11,192 bases of DNA from an uncultured Lachnospiraceae bacterium (GCA_910577765.1 CAJTOV010000125.1:1-11192); one strand, 5' to 3'; counted from the first letter of the stretch, positions 1-8,206 are shown. Made by a program: numbers and translations. Notes: generated by a model from the sequence alone, not told the origin.

Positions 1-34
1 CTTCTTGTCCCCGAAGCTTTTCGGGGGCAAGAAG
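1..34. other. Long perfect hairpin at window edge
   Basis: Positions 1-15 pair with 20-34 (one T-G wobble at 8/27), giving a 15-bp stem closed by the four-base loop GCTT. The outer arms are CTTCTTG and CAAGAAG and the inner part is GC-rich. No T-run follows on the + strand (next bases ATGCCCC), and the other side lies outside the window. It may therefore be a terminator of the gene to the left, read on either strand, or part of the repeat element that follows at 36-55. The structure is seen directly; the role is inferred. Confidence 0.5.
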
Positions 35-35
35 A

Positions 36-55
36 TGCCCCGTCTGAACTGTTAC
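36..55 (+). repeat. Half copy of intergenic TGAACTGTTAC element
   Basis: TGAACTGTTAC at 45-55 is identical to the right arm of the full inverted-repeat element at 11142-11172. The bases before it (GATGCCCC followed by GTC) resemble that element's spacer (GATACCCCT). No matching left arm GTAACAGTTCA lies between position 1 and 35; the hairpin at 1-34 occupies that place. It is a partial or diverged member of the family that also has a copy at 3892-3922. Confidence 0.55.
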
Positions 56-116
56 AAATATGCAGACAGCTTTTAACTTAAAAAACGTTCCCGCTATAGC
101 TGTATTCCCTGAGTTG

Positions 117-125
117 TGCTATACT
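117..125 (+). promoter_or_regulatory. Probable extended -10 promoter for the reductase cluster
   Basis: TGC followed by TATACT (120-125) matches the extended -10 pattern TGnTATAAT at all but one position. The 17-bp-upstream place for a -35 (around 97-102) holds no good TTGACA match, as is common for extended -10 promoters. Transcription would start near 132 and give a leader of about 98 nt before the start codon at 230. A weaker alternative is TTAACT (73-78) with TATAGC (95-100), spacing 16. Confidence 0.4.
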
Positions 126-229
126 GTAACAAAAACCGTAAGGAAAACCGTTTCCGCAGGCCGGACACACCAGCAGGAAAGCAGGTTTCCATAAAAATCA
201 AAAAAACAGCAGAAGCAGGAGGAATTTAC

Positions 230-1252
230 ATGACAAATGTTACATTAGGAAGAACCGGCATCACAGTCAACAAGAACGGCTTTGGGGCCCTGCCGGTCCA
301 GCGGGTTTCCATGGAAGAAGCCGTGAAGATTCTCCGGAAAGCCTATGAAGGCGGCATTACCTTCTTTGACACGGCCAGGGCCTACACGGACAGTGAAGAG
401 AAGCTGGGCAATGCCTTATCAGACGTCCGCAGCCACATCTGCCTGGCGACCAAAACCATGTCCACCACTGTGGACGGGTTCTGGAAGGATCTGGAGACCA
501 GCCTGACCCTGCTGAAAACCGACCATGTGGATGTCTACCAGTTCCACAATCCCTCCTTCTGTCCGAAACCGGAGGATGGTACCGGTCTCTACGAGGCAGC
601 CCTAAAGGCAAAGGAGCAGGGGAAGATCCGGTTCATCGGCATCACCAACCACCGTCTGGCCGTGGCCCAGGAAGCCATTGACTCCGGCCTTTACGACACC
701 CTCCAGTTCCCCTTCTGCTATCTCAGCAGTGACAAGGACATTCATCTGGTGGAAGCCTGTAAGACCCGCAACATAGGCTTTATTGCCATGAAGTCCCTGT
801 CCGGCGGCCTGATCAACAATTCCGCCGCAGCCTACGCCTTTGCGGACCAGTACGACAATGTACTGCCTATCTGGGGTATCCAGAAAGAAGCGGAGCTGGA
901 CGAATTCCTGAGCTATATCACCCAGCCGCCGGCCATGACCGGCCAGATCCGGGAACTGATCGAAAAAGACCGCAGCCAGCTTTCCGGAAGCTTCTGCCGG
1001 GGATGCGGCTACTGCATGCCCTGCCCGGTGGGGATCGAGATCAACAACTGCGCCCGCATGTCCCTGCTGCTGCGCCGCTCTCCCTCCGCCGCCCACCTGT
1101 CCCCGGCAGGCCAGGAGAAAATGATGAAGATCAAGGACTGCCTTCACTGCAACCAGTGCATGTCCCACTGCCCCTACGGCCTTAACACCCCGCAGCTTCT
1201 GGCAGAGAACCTGAAAGACTACGAGGAAATACTGGCCGGCAAGAAACTATAA
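230..1252 (+). CDS. Aldo/keto reductase with C-terminal ferredoxin-type [4Fe-4S] domain
   Basis: This is a cytoplasmic NAD(P)H-dependent oxidoreductase of 340 aa. Residues 1 to about 240 form the aldo/keto reductase barrel. The catalytic tetrad is readable as D47 and Y52 (FFDTARAY), K75 (LATKT) and H106 (VYQFHN). Residues 256-320 are a ferredoxin-like extension with two cysteine sets: C256, C259, C262, C265 followed by P, and C304, C307, C310, C314 followed by P. These would hold two [4Fe-4S] clusters, with the last cysteine of each set probably serving the other cluster, as in 2[4Fe-4S] ferredoxins. The ATG at 230 is chosen because AGGAGG (217-222) lies 7 nt upstream; the open frame extends back to 116, but that stretch is charged, non-conserved in appearance and has no ribosome site. 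The physiological substrate cannot be told. The barrel plus clusters suggests electron exchange with a ferredoxin or flavin partner in an anaerobe. It leads a cluster with the next two genes. Confidence 0.92.
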   Translation: MTNVTLGRTGITVNKNGFGALPVQRVSMEEAVKILRKAYEGGITFFDTARAYTDSEEKLGNALSDVRSHICLATKTMSTTVDGFWKDLETSLTLLKTDHVDVYQFHNPSFCPKPEDGTGLYEAALKAKEQGKIRFIGITNHRLAVAQEAIDSGLYDTLQFPFCYLSSDKDIHLVEACKTRNIGFIAMKSLSGGLINNSAAAYAFADQYDNVLPIWGIQKEAELDEFLSYITQPPAMTGQIRELIEKDRSQLSGSFCRGCGYCMPCPVGIEINNCARMSLLLRRSPSAAHLSPAGQEKMMKIKDCLHCNQCMSHCPYGLNTPQLLAENLKDYEEILAGKKL

Positions 1253-1268
1253 AAAGGAGTTCCACGCC

Positions 1269-1442
1269 ATGATCCCCAAAGATCCAGTGATGCTGATGAG
1301 CTACTTAAATACACAGCTGAGGGACTTTTACCCCAGCCTGGAGGAACTGTGCGCTGCCCTGGACCAGGACCGGAAGGCCCTGGAGGAGCGGCTGGCCGCA
1401 GCCGGTTTCCACTACAGTCCGGCCCGCAACCAGTTCCTGTAA
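1269..1442 (+). CDS. DUF4250 family microprotein
   Basis: This 57-aa protein begins MIPKDPVMLMSYLNTQLRDF and ends in FHYSPARNQFL. The order of a short PKDP-type N-terminus, an N-T-x-L-R-D-x-Y segment, a predicted helix around 23-45 and a final Y-x-x-x-x-N-Q-F matches my memory of DUF4250, a small protein common in Clostridia and Bacteroidetes and without known function. The middle part (SLEELCAALDQDRKALEERL) reads like a small helix-turn-helix, but DNA binding is only a guess. AAGGAG (1254-1259) lies 9 nt before the ATG, and the gene starts 16 nt after the reductase stop, so the two are surely co-transcribed. There is one cysteine (C28) and no signal peptide or membrane segment. Confidence 0.85.
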   Translation: MIPKDPVMLMSYLNTQLRDFYPSLEELCAALDQDRKALEERLAAAGFHYSPARNQFL

Positions 1443-1485
1443 GAACCCTGCATACCATCCGCCGGTCCTGCGCATACTAATCCCC

Positions 1486-1926
1486 ATGAAAAAAATGAGA
1501 GACTTTCCACTTAATTTTTGTAAATGCGGGATTGCAGGCTGGTGCCTGGAGGTGATGTTTACCTCCATGGAGTCCGTTATGGCCCACGACTGGCGGCTTA
1601 TGGGACGCACCTCACTTCTGATGTTCCCCATCTACGGCATGGGAGCCCTTCTGGCCCCCATCGGAAACTGGGTAGACCGGTGGATCGGGGACAGCCCCTG
1701 CCGGACCACGGACCAGTATATGCGCCACGGAGTACTCTACATGGTACTGATCTTTACGGCAGAATACGTATCCGGCACCTGGCTCAAGGCACGGGGCATG
1801 TGTCCCTGGGATTACACAGGCCGCCAGTCCAGCATCAACGGCCTGATCCGCCTGGATTTTGCCCCCTTGTGGTTTGCCACCGGCCTGTTCTTTGAACGGC
1901 TTACCCGGCAGAAAAAGAATGTATAA
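1486..1926 (+). CDS. Putative ABC transporter permease-like membrane protein (CmpB-type family)
   Basis: A 146-aa integral membrane protein with four hydrophobic segments, at about residues 11-27, 41-60, 82-100 and 118-137. Features I associate with the clostridial 'putative ABC transporter permease' family (Pfam ABC_trans_CmpB) are GWCLE in the first segment (18-22), RTSLLMFPIYG (41-51), a CPWDY motif (106-110) and NGLIRLDFAPLWF (118-130). Despite the family label, no ATPase or binding protein partner is nearby and transport has not been shown to my knowledge. The ATG at 1486 has no evident Shine-Dalgarno; a second ATG at 1495 is possible. The GGAGGTG inside the gene near 1547 cannot mark the real start, because starting later would remove the conserved GWCLE segment. 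It follows the DUF4250 gene by 43 nt and probably belongs to the same transcript. Confidence 0.75.
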   Translation: MKKMRDFPLNFCKCGIAGWCLEVMFTSMESVMAHDWRLMGRTSLLMFPIYGMGALLAPIGNWVDRWIGDSPCRTTDQYMRHGVLYMVLIFTAEYVSGTWLKARGMCPWDYTGRQSSINGLIRLDFAPLWFATGLFFERLTRQKKNV

Positions 1927-1934
1927 ACAACCAC

Positions 1935-1963
1935 TTGTTTTTACTCCCTTTTTTTTATATACT
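1935..1963 (+). promoter_or_regulatory. Probable sigma-A promoter for plsC-pheA
   Basis: TTGTTT (1935-1940) and TATACT (1958-1963) are separated by exactly 17 bp. The -35 matches the TTG core and the -10 matches TATAAT at five of six. The spacer is a T-rich tract. Transcription would start near 1970, leaving a leader of about 33 nt before the plsC ATG at 2003. It lies in the 76-nt gap after the membrane protein gene, so plsC-pheA probably forms its own unit. Confidence 0.55.
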
Positions 1964-2002
1964 GGTATGCAGGAAAAAGTTACGTCAAGAGAGGTGCAGC
2001 AA

Positions 2003-2740
2003 ATGATAAGAATTATACTGGTAGCAGTGATCCTGATCGGCTTTCTGGTCGTCAGCTACCCACTCCTGCTGCTGGAGAAGCGCTCTGCCAGGAAAGACCC
2101 CCGGAAGCAGAGACAGCACAGCCAGGATATCGTAAAAAAAGTCTTCACCCTGCTGTTAAGAATCTCTGGTGTCAAAGTCACCGTCAAAGGTCTGGAGAAT
2201 ATTCCGGAAGGAGCCGTCCTCTACGTAGGCAACCACCAGAGCTACTACGATATACTTCTGGGCTATACCACGGTCCCAGGCCTGCTGGGCTTTGTGGCCA
2301 AGAAGGAGATGCTCCGGTGGCCCCTTCTGTCCGACTGGATGGTACTGGTCAACTGCCTCTTTCTGGACCGGGACAATATCAAAGAAGGCTTAAAAACCAT
2401 TCTCCAGGGAATCGAGAAAATCAAAGAAGGCGTCTCTGTCTGGATCTTCCCGGAAGGAACCCGCAATGAAAGCAAAGACCCCCTGGACCTGATGCAGTTT
2501 CGGGAGGGCAGCTTAAAGATCGCGGAGAAATCCGGCTGCCCCGTAGTCCCGGTAGCCATCACCGGCACCCCGGCTATTTTCGAGAACCACATTCCCTTTG
2601 TCCGTCCCGCCCATGTGACCATTGAGTACGGCAGACCTTTCCGTGTAAAAGAACTTCCCCCGGAATCCCGCAAGCGTCCCGGCGCCTACACCCGTGACGT
2701 GATTATCGGAATGCTGGAAAAGGAACAGACAGCCTCATAA
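2003..2740 (+). CDS. plsC: 1-acyl-sn-glycerol-3-phosphate acyltransferase (PlsC-like)
   Basis: Transfers an acyl chain to the sn-2 position of lysophosphatidate to make phosphatidate, the second acylation of phospholipid synthesis, at the inner face of the membrane. The 245-aa protein has an N-terminal membrane anchor (about 3-24). It carries the acyltransferase motifs in order: NHQSYYD (77-83), with H78 and D83 forming the H-x4-D catalytic pair; LDRD (121-124); FPEGTR (149-154), the glycerol-phosphate-binding motif; and VVPVAITG (181-188). The length is usual for the family. The ATG at 2003 has GAGGTG (1991-1996) 6 nt upstream; the open frame runs back to 1859, but an earlier ATG at 1967 lacks a ribosome site and falls at the likely transcription start. 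It is followed 16 nt later by pheA. The exact acceptor could be another lysolipid, as several PlsC paralogues are usual in Clostridia. Confidence 0.9.
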   Translation: MIRIILVAVILIGFLVVSYPLLLLEKRSARKDPRKQRQHSQDIVKKVFTLLLRISGVKVTVKGLENIPEGAVLYVGNHQSYYDILLGYTTVPGLLGFVAKKEMLRWPLLSDWMVLVNCLFLDRDNIKEGLKTILQGIEKIKEGVSVWIFPEGTRNESKDPLDLMQFREGSLKIAEKSGCPVVPVAITGTPAIFENHIPFVRPAHVTIEYGRPFRVKELPPESRKRPGAYTRDVIIGMLEKEQTAS

Positions 2741-2756
2741 AAGGAGGGTACATATC

Positions 2757-3884
2757 TTGGACCATACAGATTACAAATCCCGGCTGTCCGCCATTGACCG
2801 GCAGCTGGCAGCCTTGTTTGAAGAACGCTTAGAGCTGTGCCGCCTGACAGCCGCCAGCAAAATCAGTACCGGAAGTCCCGTCCATGACGGGGAGGGGGAA
2901 GAAGGTCAGCTTAAGGCCCTGGAAGCCCTGGCCGCAAATGACGGGGACCGGAAGGCAGTAGGCGAACTGTTTACCCAGATCCTGGCCATCAGCCGCCGTA
3001 CCCAGTACGAAGTATTTGCGGAACACGGCAGACGCTGCCACCAGGGATTCCAGAAGGTAGATGCCCTTCCCGCCGGTGCGGTGCGGGTGGTCTACCAGGG
3101 GGTGGAAGGCTCCTACGGCCACGCGGCCGCCCTCCAGTACTTTGGGCAGGAGGCAAAGGTCTATCCGGTGCTTACCTTCGAAAACGCCATGCGGGAGGTC
3201 CAGGAAGGCTGGGCCGACTATGGGGTCCTGCCCATTGAGAATTCCTCCGCAGGCGCCGTGGCAGACAACTATGACCTTCTGGTGAAATACCACAACTACA
3301 TGGTTGCCGAGACATTTCTCCCGGTAAACCATGCCCTGCTGGCAGGCCAGGACGCCACCCTGGAAGGCATCCGCACCGTCTACTCCCATCCCCAGGCCCT
3401 GATGCAGAGCTCGGACTTTCTCAACGCCCACAAGGGCTGGAAGCAGGTAAGCCTGGTGAATACGGCTGTGGCCGCCAAGAAGGTGCTGGAGGACAATGAC
3501 CCCACCCAGGCAGCCGTGGCCAGCGAGATCGCAGGCAGGCTCTACGGGTTAAAGACGCTGGCAGCCTCCATCCAGAACAACCGCAGCAATACCACCCGGT
3601 TCATGATCCTTACCAGCCGGCCCATTTACCGCCAGGACGCTGCCAAGGTCAGCATCTGTTTCGAGCTGCCCCACCACAGCGGATCCCTGTACAACATGCT
3701 GGGACATTTTATCTTTAACGGGGTCAACATGGTGCGGATCGAATCCCGCCCCATTCCCGGCCGGAACTGGGAATACCGCTTTTTCATTGATCTGGAAGGC
3801 AGTCTCCAGGACCCGGGCCTGGGCAATGCCCTGGACGGCATCGCGGCGGAGGCAGGGAATCTGCGGATCTTTGGAAATTACTGA
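2757..3884 (+). CDS. pheA: Bifunctional chorismate mutase / prephenate dehydratase (P-protein)
   Basis: Converts chorismate to prephenate and then to phenylpyruvate for phenylalanine synthesis; cytoplasmic, 375 aa. Residues 1-90 are an AroQ-type chorismate mutase. R9, R24, K35, D44, E48, S79 and Q83 line up with active-site residues of the E. coli P-protein (R11, R28, K39, D48, E52, S84, Q88), but the place of R51 holds G47. Residues 110-288 are the prephenate dehydratase domain, with GVEGSYGHAA (115-124), LPIENSSAGAV (158-168) and the catalytic TRF motif (280-282). Residues 297-350 are an ACT domain with the ESRP motif (329-332), which in this family binds phenylalanine for feedback inhibition; the usual GALV stretch is replaced by SGSL (308-311). 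Translation starts at a TTG, supported by AAGGAGG (2741-2747) 9 nt upstream; no ATG fits. It lies 16 nt after plsC and is presumably co-transcribed with it. Confidence 0.93.
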   Translation: MDHTDYKSRLSAIDRQLAALFEERLELCRLTAASKISTGSPVHDGEGEEGQLKALEALAANDGDRKAVGELFTQILAISRRTQYEVFAEHGRRCHQGFQKVDALPAGAVRVVYQGVEGSYGHAAALQYFGQEAKVYPVLTFENAMREVQEGWADYGVLPIENSSAGAVADNYDLLVKYHNYMVAETFLPVNHALLAGQDATLEGIRTVYSHPQALMQSSDFLNAHKGWKQVSLVNTAVAAKKVLEDNDPTQAAVASEIAGRLYGLKTLAASIQNNRSNTTRFMILTSRPIYRQDAAKVSICFELPHHSGSLYNMLGHFIFNGVNMVRIESRPIPGRNWEYRFFIDLEGSLQDPGLGNALDGIAAEAGNLRIFGNY

Positions 3885-3891
3885 AAGGCAG

Positions 3892-3922
3892 GTAACGGTT
3901 CAAAGGGTATCTGAACTGTTGC
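3892..3922. repeat. 31-bp inverted-repeat intergenic element, copy 2
   Basis: GTAACGGTTCA (3892-3902) and TGAACTGTTGC (3912-3922) are inverted arms with two mismatches that become G-U pairs in RNA, around a 9-nt spacer AAGGGTATC. Read on the - strand the element matches the copy at 11142-11172 at all but a few positions, including the spacer (GATACCCTT against GATACCCCT). It is therefore the same element in the opposite orientation. It begins 7 nt after the pheA stop. Confidence 0.75.
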
Positions 3923-3940
3923 AAAGATATTGAAATTCGT

Positions 3941-3969
3941 CAGGGTGTATGGGACATATGCCCTGTTTT
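3941..3969 (+). terminator. Terminator-like hairpin ahead of ppx
   Basis: CAGGGTGTAT (3941-3950) pairs with ATATGCCCTG (3956-3965), a 10-bp stem with two G-U pairs and a 5-nt loop GGGAC, directly followed by TTTT (3966-3969). It could end the plsC-pheA transcript. It sits only 22 nt before the ppx start codon, so it would also lie in any ppx leader that starts upstream. The stem is only moderately stable and the T-run short, so read-through is likely. Confidence 0.4.
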
Positions 3970-3991
3970 ATAGAAAGAAGGCGAATACCCC

Positions 3992-5566
3992 ATGATACAC
4001 ACGTTTGCAGCCATCCACCTGGGTTCCTTTGAGCTGGAAATGGGAATCTACGAGATTTCCGCCAAATCCGGTGTGCGGCAGATCGACCACGTCCGCCACA
4101 TGATTGCCCTGGGCAGGGACACCTTTGACACCGGCAAGATCAGCTACCCCCTGGTGGAGGAAATCTGCCAGGTGCTGGAAGAATTCGGGCGGATCATGAA
4201 GACCTACCAGGTCACCGACTACCGGGCCTGCGCCACCACGGCCCTGCGGGAGGCCCAAAACAGCCGGATCATTCTGGACCAGATCCAGGTGCGCACCGGC
4301 ATCCGCATCTATGTGGTCAGCAACTCGGAACAGCGGTTTACCAGCTACAAGGCCCTGGCCAGCCGGGACGCGGACTTCCAGAAGACCATCCAGACCGGAA
4401 CCGCCATTGTGGATATGGGCTTCGGCAGCCTGCAGATCTCCCTGTACGACAAGGATGCCCTGGTATCCACCCAGAACCTGCCTCTGGGGGTTCTGCGGCT
4501 GAAACACTACATGACCCAGGTCCAGGCCACGGCCCGGCAGGAGCAGAGCCTGATCCGGGAGATCATTGACAACGAGCTGGTAACCTACCGGAAAATATAC
4601 CTGAAGGACAGGGACATCCAGAACCTGATCGGCATCGGCACTCCCATTCTCACCATGTACTACCGGATGGACGGCCTGACCGCCCAGAAGAACCGGATCT
4701 CCCGGGAAGAATTCAACCACTTTTTCGGGCGGCTGTGTACCATGAACATGGACCAGATCGAGGAGACCTTTGACGTCAATGCCGAATACGCGGCCCTTCT
4801 GTTTCCGGCAGCGGCCATTCTCAAACGGATGTTTGAACTGACCGGCGCCCAGGGACTCTGGGTGCCCGGCATCCGCATTGAGGACGGCATTGCGGCAGAA
4901 TACGCCCAGGAAAAAGGCCTGCTGAAATTCAACCACGACTTTGACAACGACATTATCGTGGCCTCCCGGAACATGGCCCGGCGGTACAAATGCCACATGT
5001 CCCATGTGCAGACCGTGGAGAGCGAAGCCCTGCTGGTCTTTGACAGCTTAAAGAAATACCACGGACTGGGAGAGCGGGAGCGCCTGCTTCTGAGAATCGC
5101 CTCGGTGCTTCACTCCTGCGGCAAATTCGTCACCATGCGGGACGCCTCCAACCGGGCCTACAATATTATCATGGCCACGGAGCTGATCGGTCTCTCCCAC
5201 CTGGAACGGGAGCTGGTGGCCAACATTGTCCGCTACCAGATGCAGCCCTTTAAGTACAACGAGGTGGTGGTCCACCAGGACGAAGTAGGCAGCCGCCGCC
5301 TGGCCACCCCAGAGAACCTGGTGATGGTGGTAGCCAAGCTTACGGCCATTCTGCGGCTGGCCAATTCCATGGACCGGGGCCACAGGGCCAAGCTGGCAGG
5401 AAGCCGCATTGCCGTCAAGGACAAGAAGCTGGTGATCACCACGGACTGTCCCGAGGACGTGATGCTGGAAGACCTTTCCATCCAGCAGAAAAGCGATTTC
5501 TTTGAGGAAATCTTCGGCATCCGGCCGGTGCTGAGACAGAAGAATAAACGTGCCGAAAGCCGGTAA
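3992..5566 (+). CDS. ppx: Ppx/GppA-family exopolyphosphatase-like protein with C-terminal HD domain
   Basis: The family removes phosphate from polyphosphate ends or hydrolyses pppGpp; cytoplasmic. The 524-aa protein has the Ppx actin-like ATPase fold at about 1-305 and an HD-type helical domain at about 325-460, the arrangement of long Ppx proteins. Visible family motifs are CATTALREAQN (80-90), a glutamate in SNSEQRF (E113) that aligns with the catalytic E121 of E. coli Ppx, and D141 in VDMGFGS. Several key positions differ from the family pattern. The first phosphate loop, normally I-D-x-G-S, reads IHLGS with H9 for Asp. The second, normally D-I-G-G-G-S, reads DMGFGS. The HD dyad reads H374-S375. 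The start has GAAGG (3977-3981) 10 nt upstream. It lies 31 nt before ppk1, which strongly supports a polyphosphate role over GppA function. Activity may be low or altered. Confidence 0.85.
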   Translation: MIHTFAAIHLGSFELEMGIYEISAKSGVRQIDHVRHMIALGRDTFDTGKISYPLVEEICQVLEEFGRIMKTYQVTDYRACATTALREAQNSRIILDQIQVRTGIRIYVVSNSEQRFTSYKALASRDADFQKTIQTGTAIVDMGFGSLQISLYDKDALVSTQNLPLGVLRLKHYMTQVQATARQEQSLIREIIDNELVTYRKIYLKDRDIQNLIGIGTPILTMYYRMDGLTAQKNRISREEFNHFFGRLCTMNMDQIEETFDVNAEYAALLFPAAAILKRMFELTGAQGLWVPGIRIEDGIAAEYAQEKGLLKFNHDFDNDIIVASRNMARRYKCHMSHVQTVESEALLVFDSLKKYHGLGERERLLLRIASVLHSCGKFVTMRDASNRAYNIIMATELIGLSHLERELVANIVRYQMQPFKYNEVVVHQDEVGSRRLATPENLVMVVAKLTAILRLANSMDRGHRAKLAGSRIAVKDKKLVITTDCPEDVMLEDLSIQQKSDFFEEIFGIRPVLRQKNKRAESR

Positions 5567-5597
5567 ACCGCTACAATGATCAAAGAAGGTGTAACAT

Positions 5598-7748
5598 ATG
5601 GCAGAGACAGAAAACATCTATACCAACCCCCAAAACTACGTAAACAGGGAGATGAGCTGGCTGGAATTCGACTACCGGATTCTGGGGGAAGCCAGGGACA
5701 AACAGATCCCCCTGTTTGAACGGCTGAAATTCCTGAGCATCACCGCCTCCAACCTGGACGAATTCTTCATGGTCCGGGTGGCCTCCTTAAAGGACCAGGT
5801 CCACGCCAAATACAAAAAACTGGACATTGCAGGCTTAAAGCCCGAGGAACAGCTGGACATGATCGGCAAAAAGACCCACGAGCTGGTGAACCTCCAGTAC
5901 TCCACCTACAACCGTTCCCTGCTGCCGGCCCTGGAGGCCCAGGGCCTGGCAGTGGTGGGCAGCCATGAGGAACTGACCGGGGAGGAAGGCAGGTACGTGG
6001 ACCGGTATTTCCAGGAGACCGTGTACCCGGTGCTGACCCCCATGGCTGTGGACTCCTCCCGCCCCTTCCCCTTAGTCCGCAACAAATCCTTAAACATTGC
6101 GGCCCTGGTCCAGAAAAAGGACGAGAAGGAAGAGCTGGAGTTCGCCATGGTCCAGGTGCCCTCGGTGCTGCCCCGGATCGTGGAGCTGCCCCGGGGAAAA
6201 GACGGAAAACAACGGGTGATTCTTCTGGAAGAGCTGATCGAGCGGAACATGAACCAGCTTTTCCTCAACTACAATATTGTGGCCGCCCATCCCTTCCGGA
6301 TCATGCGCAACGCCGACTTTACCCTGGACGAGGAGGAAGCAAGCGACCTGCTGGCGGAGATCAAGAAACAGCTTAAGAAACGCCAGTGGGGCGAAGTCAT
6401 CCGCCTGGAGGTCCAGGAGGGAGTGGACAAACGCCTTCTGAAAATCCTCCGGAAAGAGATGGCCGTAGGGGCCGGGGACATTTACTCCATCAACGGGCCC
6501 CTGGATCTGACCTTCCTGATGAAAATGTACGGCATGGAGGGATTTGACCACTTAAAGACCAGGCCCCACATCCCCCAGCCGGTGCCGGCCCTGATGAATG
6601 ACCAGGACATTTTCACCAGTATCCGGGACGGGGATATTCTGCTGCACCATCCCTACCAGACCTTTGATCCGGTGGTGAACTTTGTCCGCACCGCGGCCCG
6701 GGACCCGGAGGTGCTGGCTATCAAGCAGACCCTCTACAGGGTCAGCGGCCATTCCCCCATTGTGGCGGCCCTGGCCGAGGCGGCGGAAAGCGGCAAGCAG
6801 GTGTCCGTGCTGGTGGAGCTGAAAGCCCGGTTTGACGAGGAGAACAATATCAACTGGGCCAAGAAGCTGGAGCAGGCCGGGTGCCATGTGATCTACGGCC
6901 TTATGGGCCTGAAAACCCACTGCAAGATCACCCTGGTGGTCCGCCGGGAGGAAGACGGCATCCGCCGCTACGTCCACCTGGGTACCGGCAATTACAACGA
7001 TTCCACGGCCAGGCTTTACACGGACTGCGGCCTTATGACCTGCCGCCCCAAGATCGGTGAGGACGCCACAGCCGTGTTCAACATGCTGTCCGGCTATTCG
7101 GAGCCCCCCACCTGGAACAGGCTGTCCCTGGCCCCCCTGTGGCTGCGGAGCAAGTTCGTGAAAATGATCCAGCGGGAGACGGCCAATGCCCGGAAAGGCC
7201 GGCCTGCCCACATTATGGCCAAGATGAATTCCCTCTGCGACAAGGAGATTATCGCCGCCCTTTATGAGGCCTCCTGCGCCGGGGTGAAGATTGAACTGGT
7301 GGTCCGGGGTATCTGCTGCTTAAAGGCAGGGATTCCGTCCCTGAGCGAGAACATATCCGTCCACTCCATTGTGGGCAACTTCCTGGAGCATGCCCGGATT
7401 TTCTGTTTTGAAAACGACGGCAGCCCGGAGGTCTACATGGGCAGCGCCGACTGGATGCCCAGAAACCTGGACAAACGGGTGGAAATCCTCTTCCCGGTGG
7501 AAAGCCCCCAGCTGAAGGAGCAGGTGATCCACATTCTCCGGGTACAGCTTGAGGACAATGTAAAAGCCCATATTCTCCAGCCTGACGGTACCTACGAGAA
7601 GCCGGACAAACGGGGCAGGGCGCTGGTCATGGCCCAGGACCGGTTCTGCCAGGAGGCCATTGCCATGGCCGGCCGCCAGGTAGAAGAAACCGACGTCCGT
7701 AAGACCCGGGTCTTTGTGCCTGAGGAGGCCCCGGGCAGCAGCCGGTAA
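5598..7748 (+). CDS. ppk1: Polyphosphate kinase 1
   Basis: Reversibly polymerises the gamma phosphate of ATP into long-chain polyphosphate. The 716-aa protein has the usual Ppk1 length and domain order: N domain (about 10-115, with NREMSWLEFDYRILGEA and ASNLDEFFMVRV), head domain (about 120-325) and two phospholipase-D-like C domains (about 330-510 and 515-700). The phosphoacceptor histidine is H441 in GLKTHCK, equivalent to E. coli H435, and the second conserved histidine is H460 in RYVHLGTGNYN (E. coli H454). R381 (LYRVS) and R411 (ELKARFDEENNI) match the metal and phosphate-binding arginines R375 and R405, and H598 in LEHAR matches H592. All key residues are intact, in contrast to the upstream ppx. 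GAAGGTG (5585-5591) lies 6 nt before the ATG. The 31-nt gap after ppx indicates one transcript. Confidence 0.97.
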   Translation: MAETENIYTNPQNYVNREMSWLEFDYRILGEARDKQIPLFERLKFLSITASNLDEFFMVRVASLKDQVHAKYKKLDIAGLKPEEQLDMIGKKTHELVNLQYSTYNRSLLPALEAQGLAVVGSHEELTGEEGRYVDRYFQETVYPVLTPMAVDSSRPFPLVRNKSLNIAALVQKKDEKEELEFAMVQVPSVLPRIVELPRGKDGKQRVILLEELIERNMNQLFLNYNIVAAHPFRIMRNADFTLDEEEASDLLAEIKKQLKKRQWGEVIRLEVQEGVDKRLLKILRKEMAVGAGDIYSINGPLDLTFLMKMYGMEGFDHLKTRPHIPQPVPALMNDQDIFTSIRDGDILLHHPYQTFDPVVNFVRTAARDPEVLAIKQTLYRVSGHSPIVAALAEAAESGKQVSVLVELKARFDEENNINWAKKLEQAGCHVIYGLMGLKTHCKITLVVRREEDGIRRYVHLGTGNYNDSTARLYTDCGLMTCRPKIGEDATAVFNMLSGYSEPPTWNRLSLAPLWLRSKFVKMIQRETANARKGRPAHIMAKMNSLCDKEIIAALYEASCAGVKIELVVRGICCLKAGIPSLSENISVHSIVGNFLEHARIFCFENDGSPEVYMGSADWMPRNLDKRVEILFPVESPQLKEQVIHILRVQLEDNVKAHILQPDGTYEKPDKRGRALVMAQDRFCQEAIAMAGRQVEETDVRKTRVFVPEEAPGSSR

Positions 7749-7761
7749 AAGCAGCCATGCA

Positions 7762-7788
7762 CCGGGAACGCCGGAAGCGTTTGCCCGG
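7762..7788 (+). other. Hairpin between ppk1 and the ArsC-like gene
   Basis: CCGGGAACGC (7762-7771) pairs with GCGTT (7777-7781) and CCCGG (7784-7788), with a 2-nt bulge TG and loop CGGAA. No T-run follows, so it is not a typical intrinsic terminator. It could stabilise or partly separate the ppk1 message from the next gene. The role is inferred only from position in the 80-nt gap. Confidence 0.3.
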
Positions 7789-7828
7789 CAGGAATGCCCC
7801 GGAAAATTTCAGAAAAGGAGACAGCAAG

Positions 7829-8185
7829 ATGTTGTTTGTACAATATCCCAAATGCACCACCTGCCAGAAAGCAAAAAAGTGGCTGGACACCCATGAGATC
7901 ACTTATGAAGACCGGCACATGAAGGAAAAGAATCCCACATACGAGGAACTGAAGACCTGGCACGCATCCAGCGGTCTGCCGCTGAAACGGTTTTTCAATA
8001 CCAGCGGCATGCTCTACAAGGAAAAAGGCCTTAAGGATCTGCTGCCTGCCATGAGCGAGGATGAGCAGTACCGGCTTCTGGCCACTGACGGCATGCTGGT
8101 AAAGCGGCCCATTGTGGTGGGAGACGGCTTTGTGCTGGTGGGATTCAAGGAAAAAGAGTGGGAGGAGAAGCTGGCCGGGAAATAA
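7829..8185 (+). CDS. ArsC/Spx-family thioredoxin-fold protein
   Basis: A 118-aa cytoplasmic protein of the arsenate reductase / Spx / YffB superfamily. It has a redox CxxC near the N-terminus (C9-T-T-C12 in YPKCTTCQKAKKWL), followed by the family stretches LKRFFNTSGMLYK (52-64) and DGMLVKRPIVV (87-97), whose arginine (R93) sits where ArsC enzymes bind the oxyanion. Spx proteins use the CxxC as a redox switch and bind the RNA polymerase alpha subunit; ArsC enzymes reduce arsenate. The sequence alone does not decide between these, and no arsR, arsB or acr3 gene is near, which weakens an arsenic role. The ATG at 7829 has AAAGGAG (7814-7820) 8 nt upstream; the frame runs back to 7757, but without a ribosome site. 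It starts 80 nt after ppk1 and ends 21 nt before the lipoprotein gene. Confidence 0.85.
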   Translation: MLFVQYPKCTTCQKAKKWLDTHEITYEDRHMKEKNPTYEELKTWHASSGLPLKRFFNTSGMLYKEKGLKDLLPAMSEDEQYRLLATDGMLVKRPIVVGDGFVLVGFKEKEWEEKLAGK

Positions 8186-8206
8186 GCCGGGCCGGAAACC
8201 GGAGTC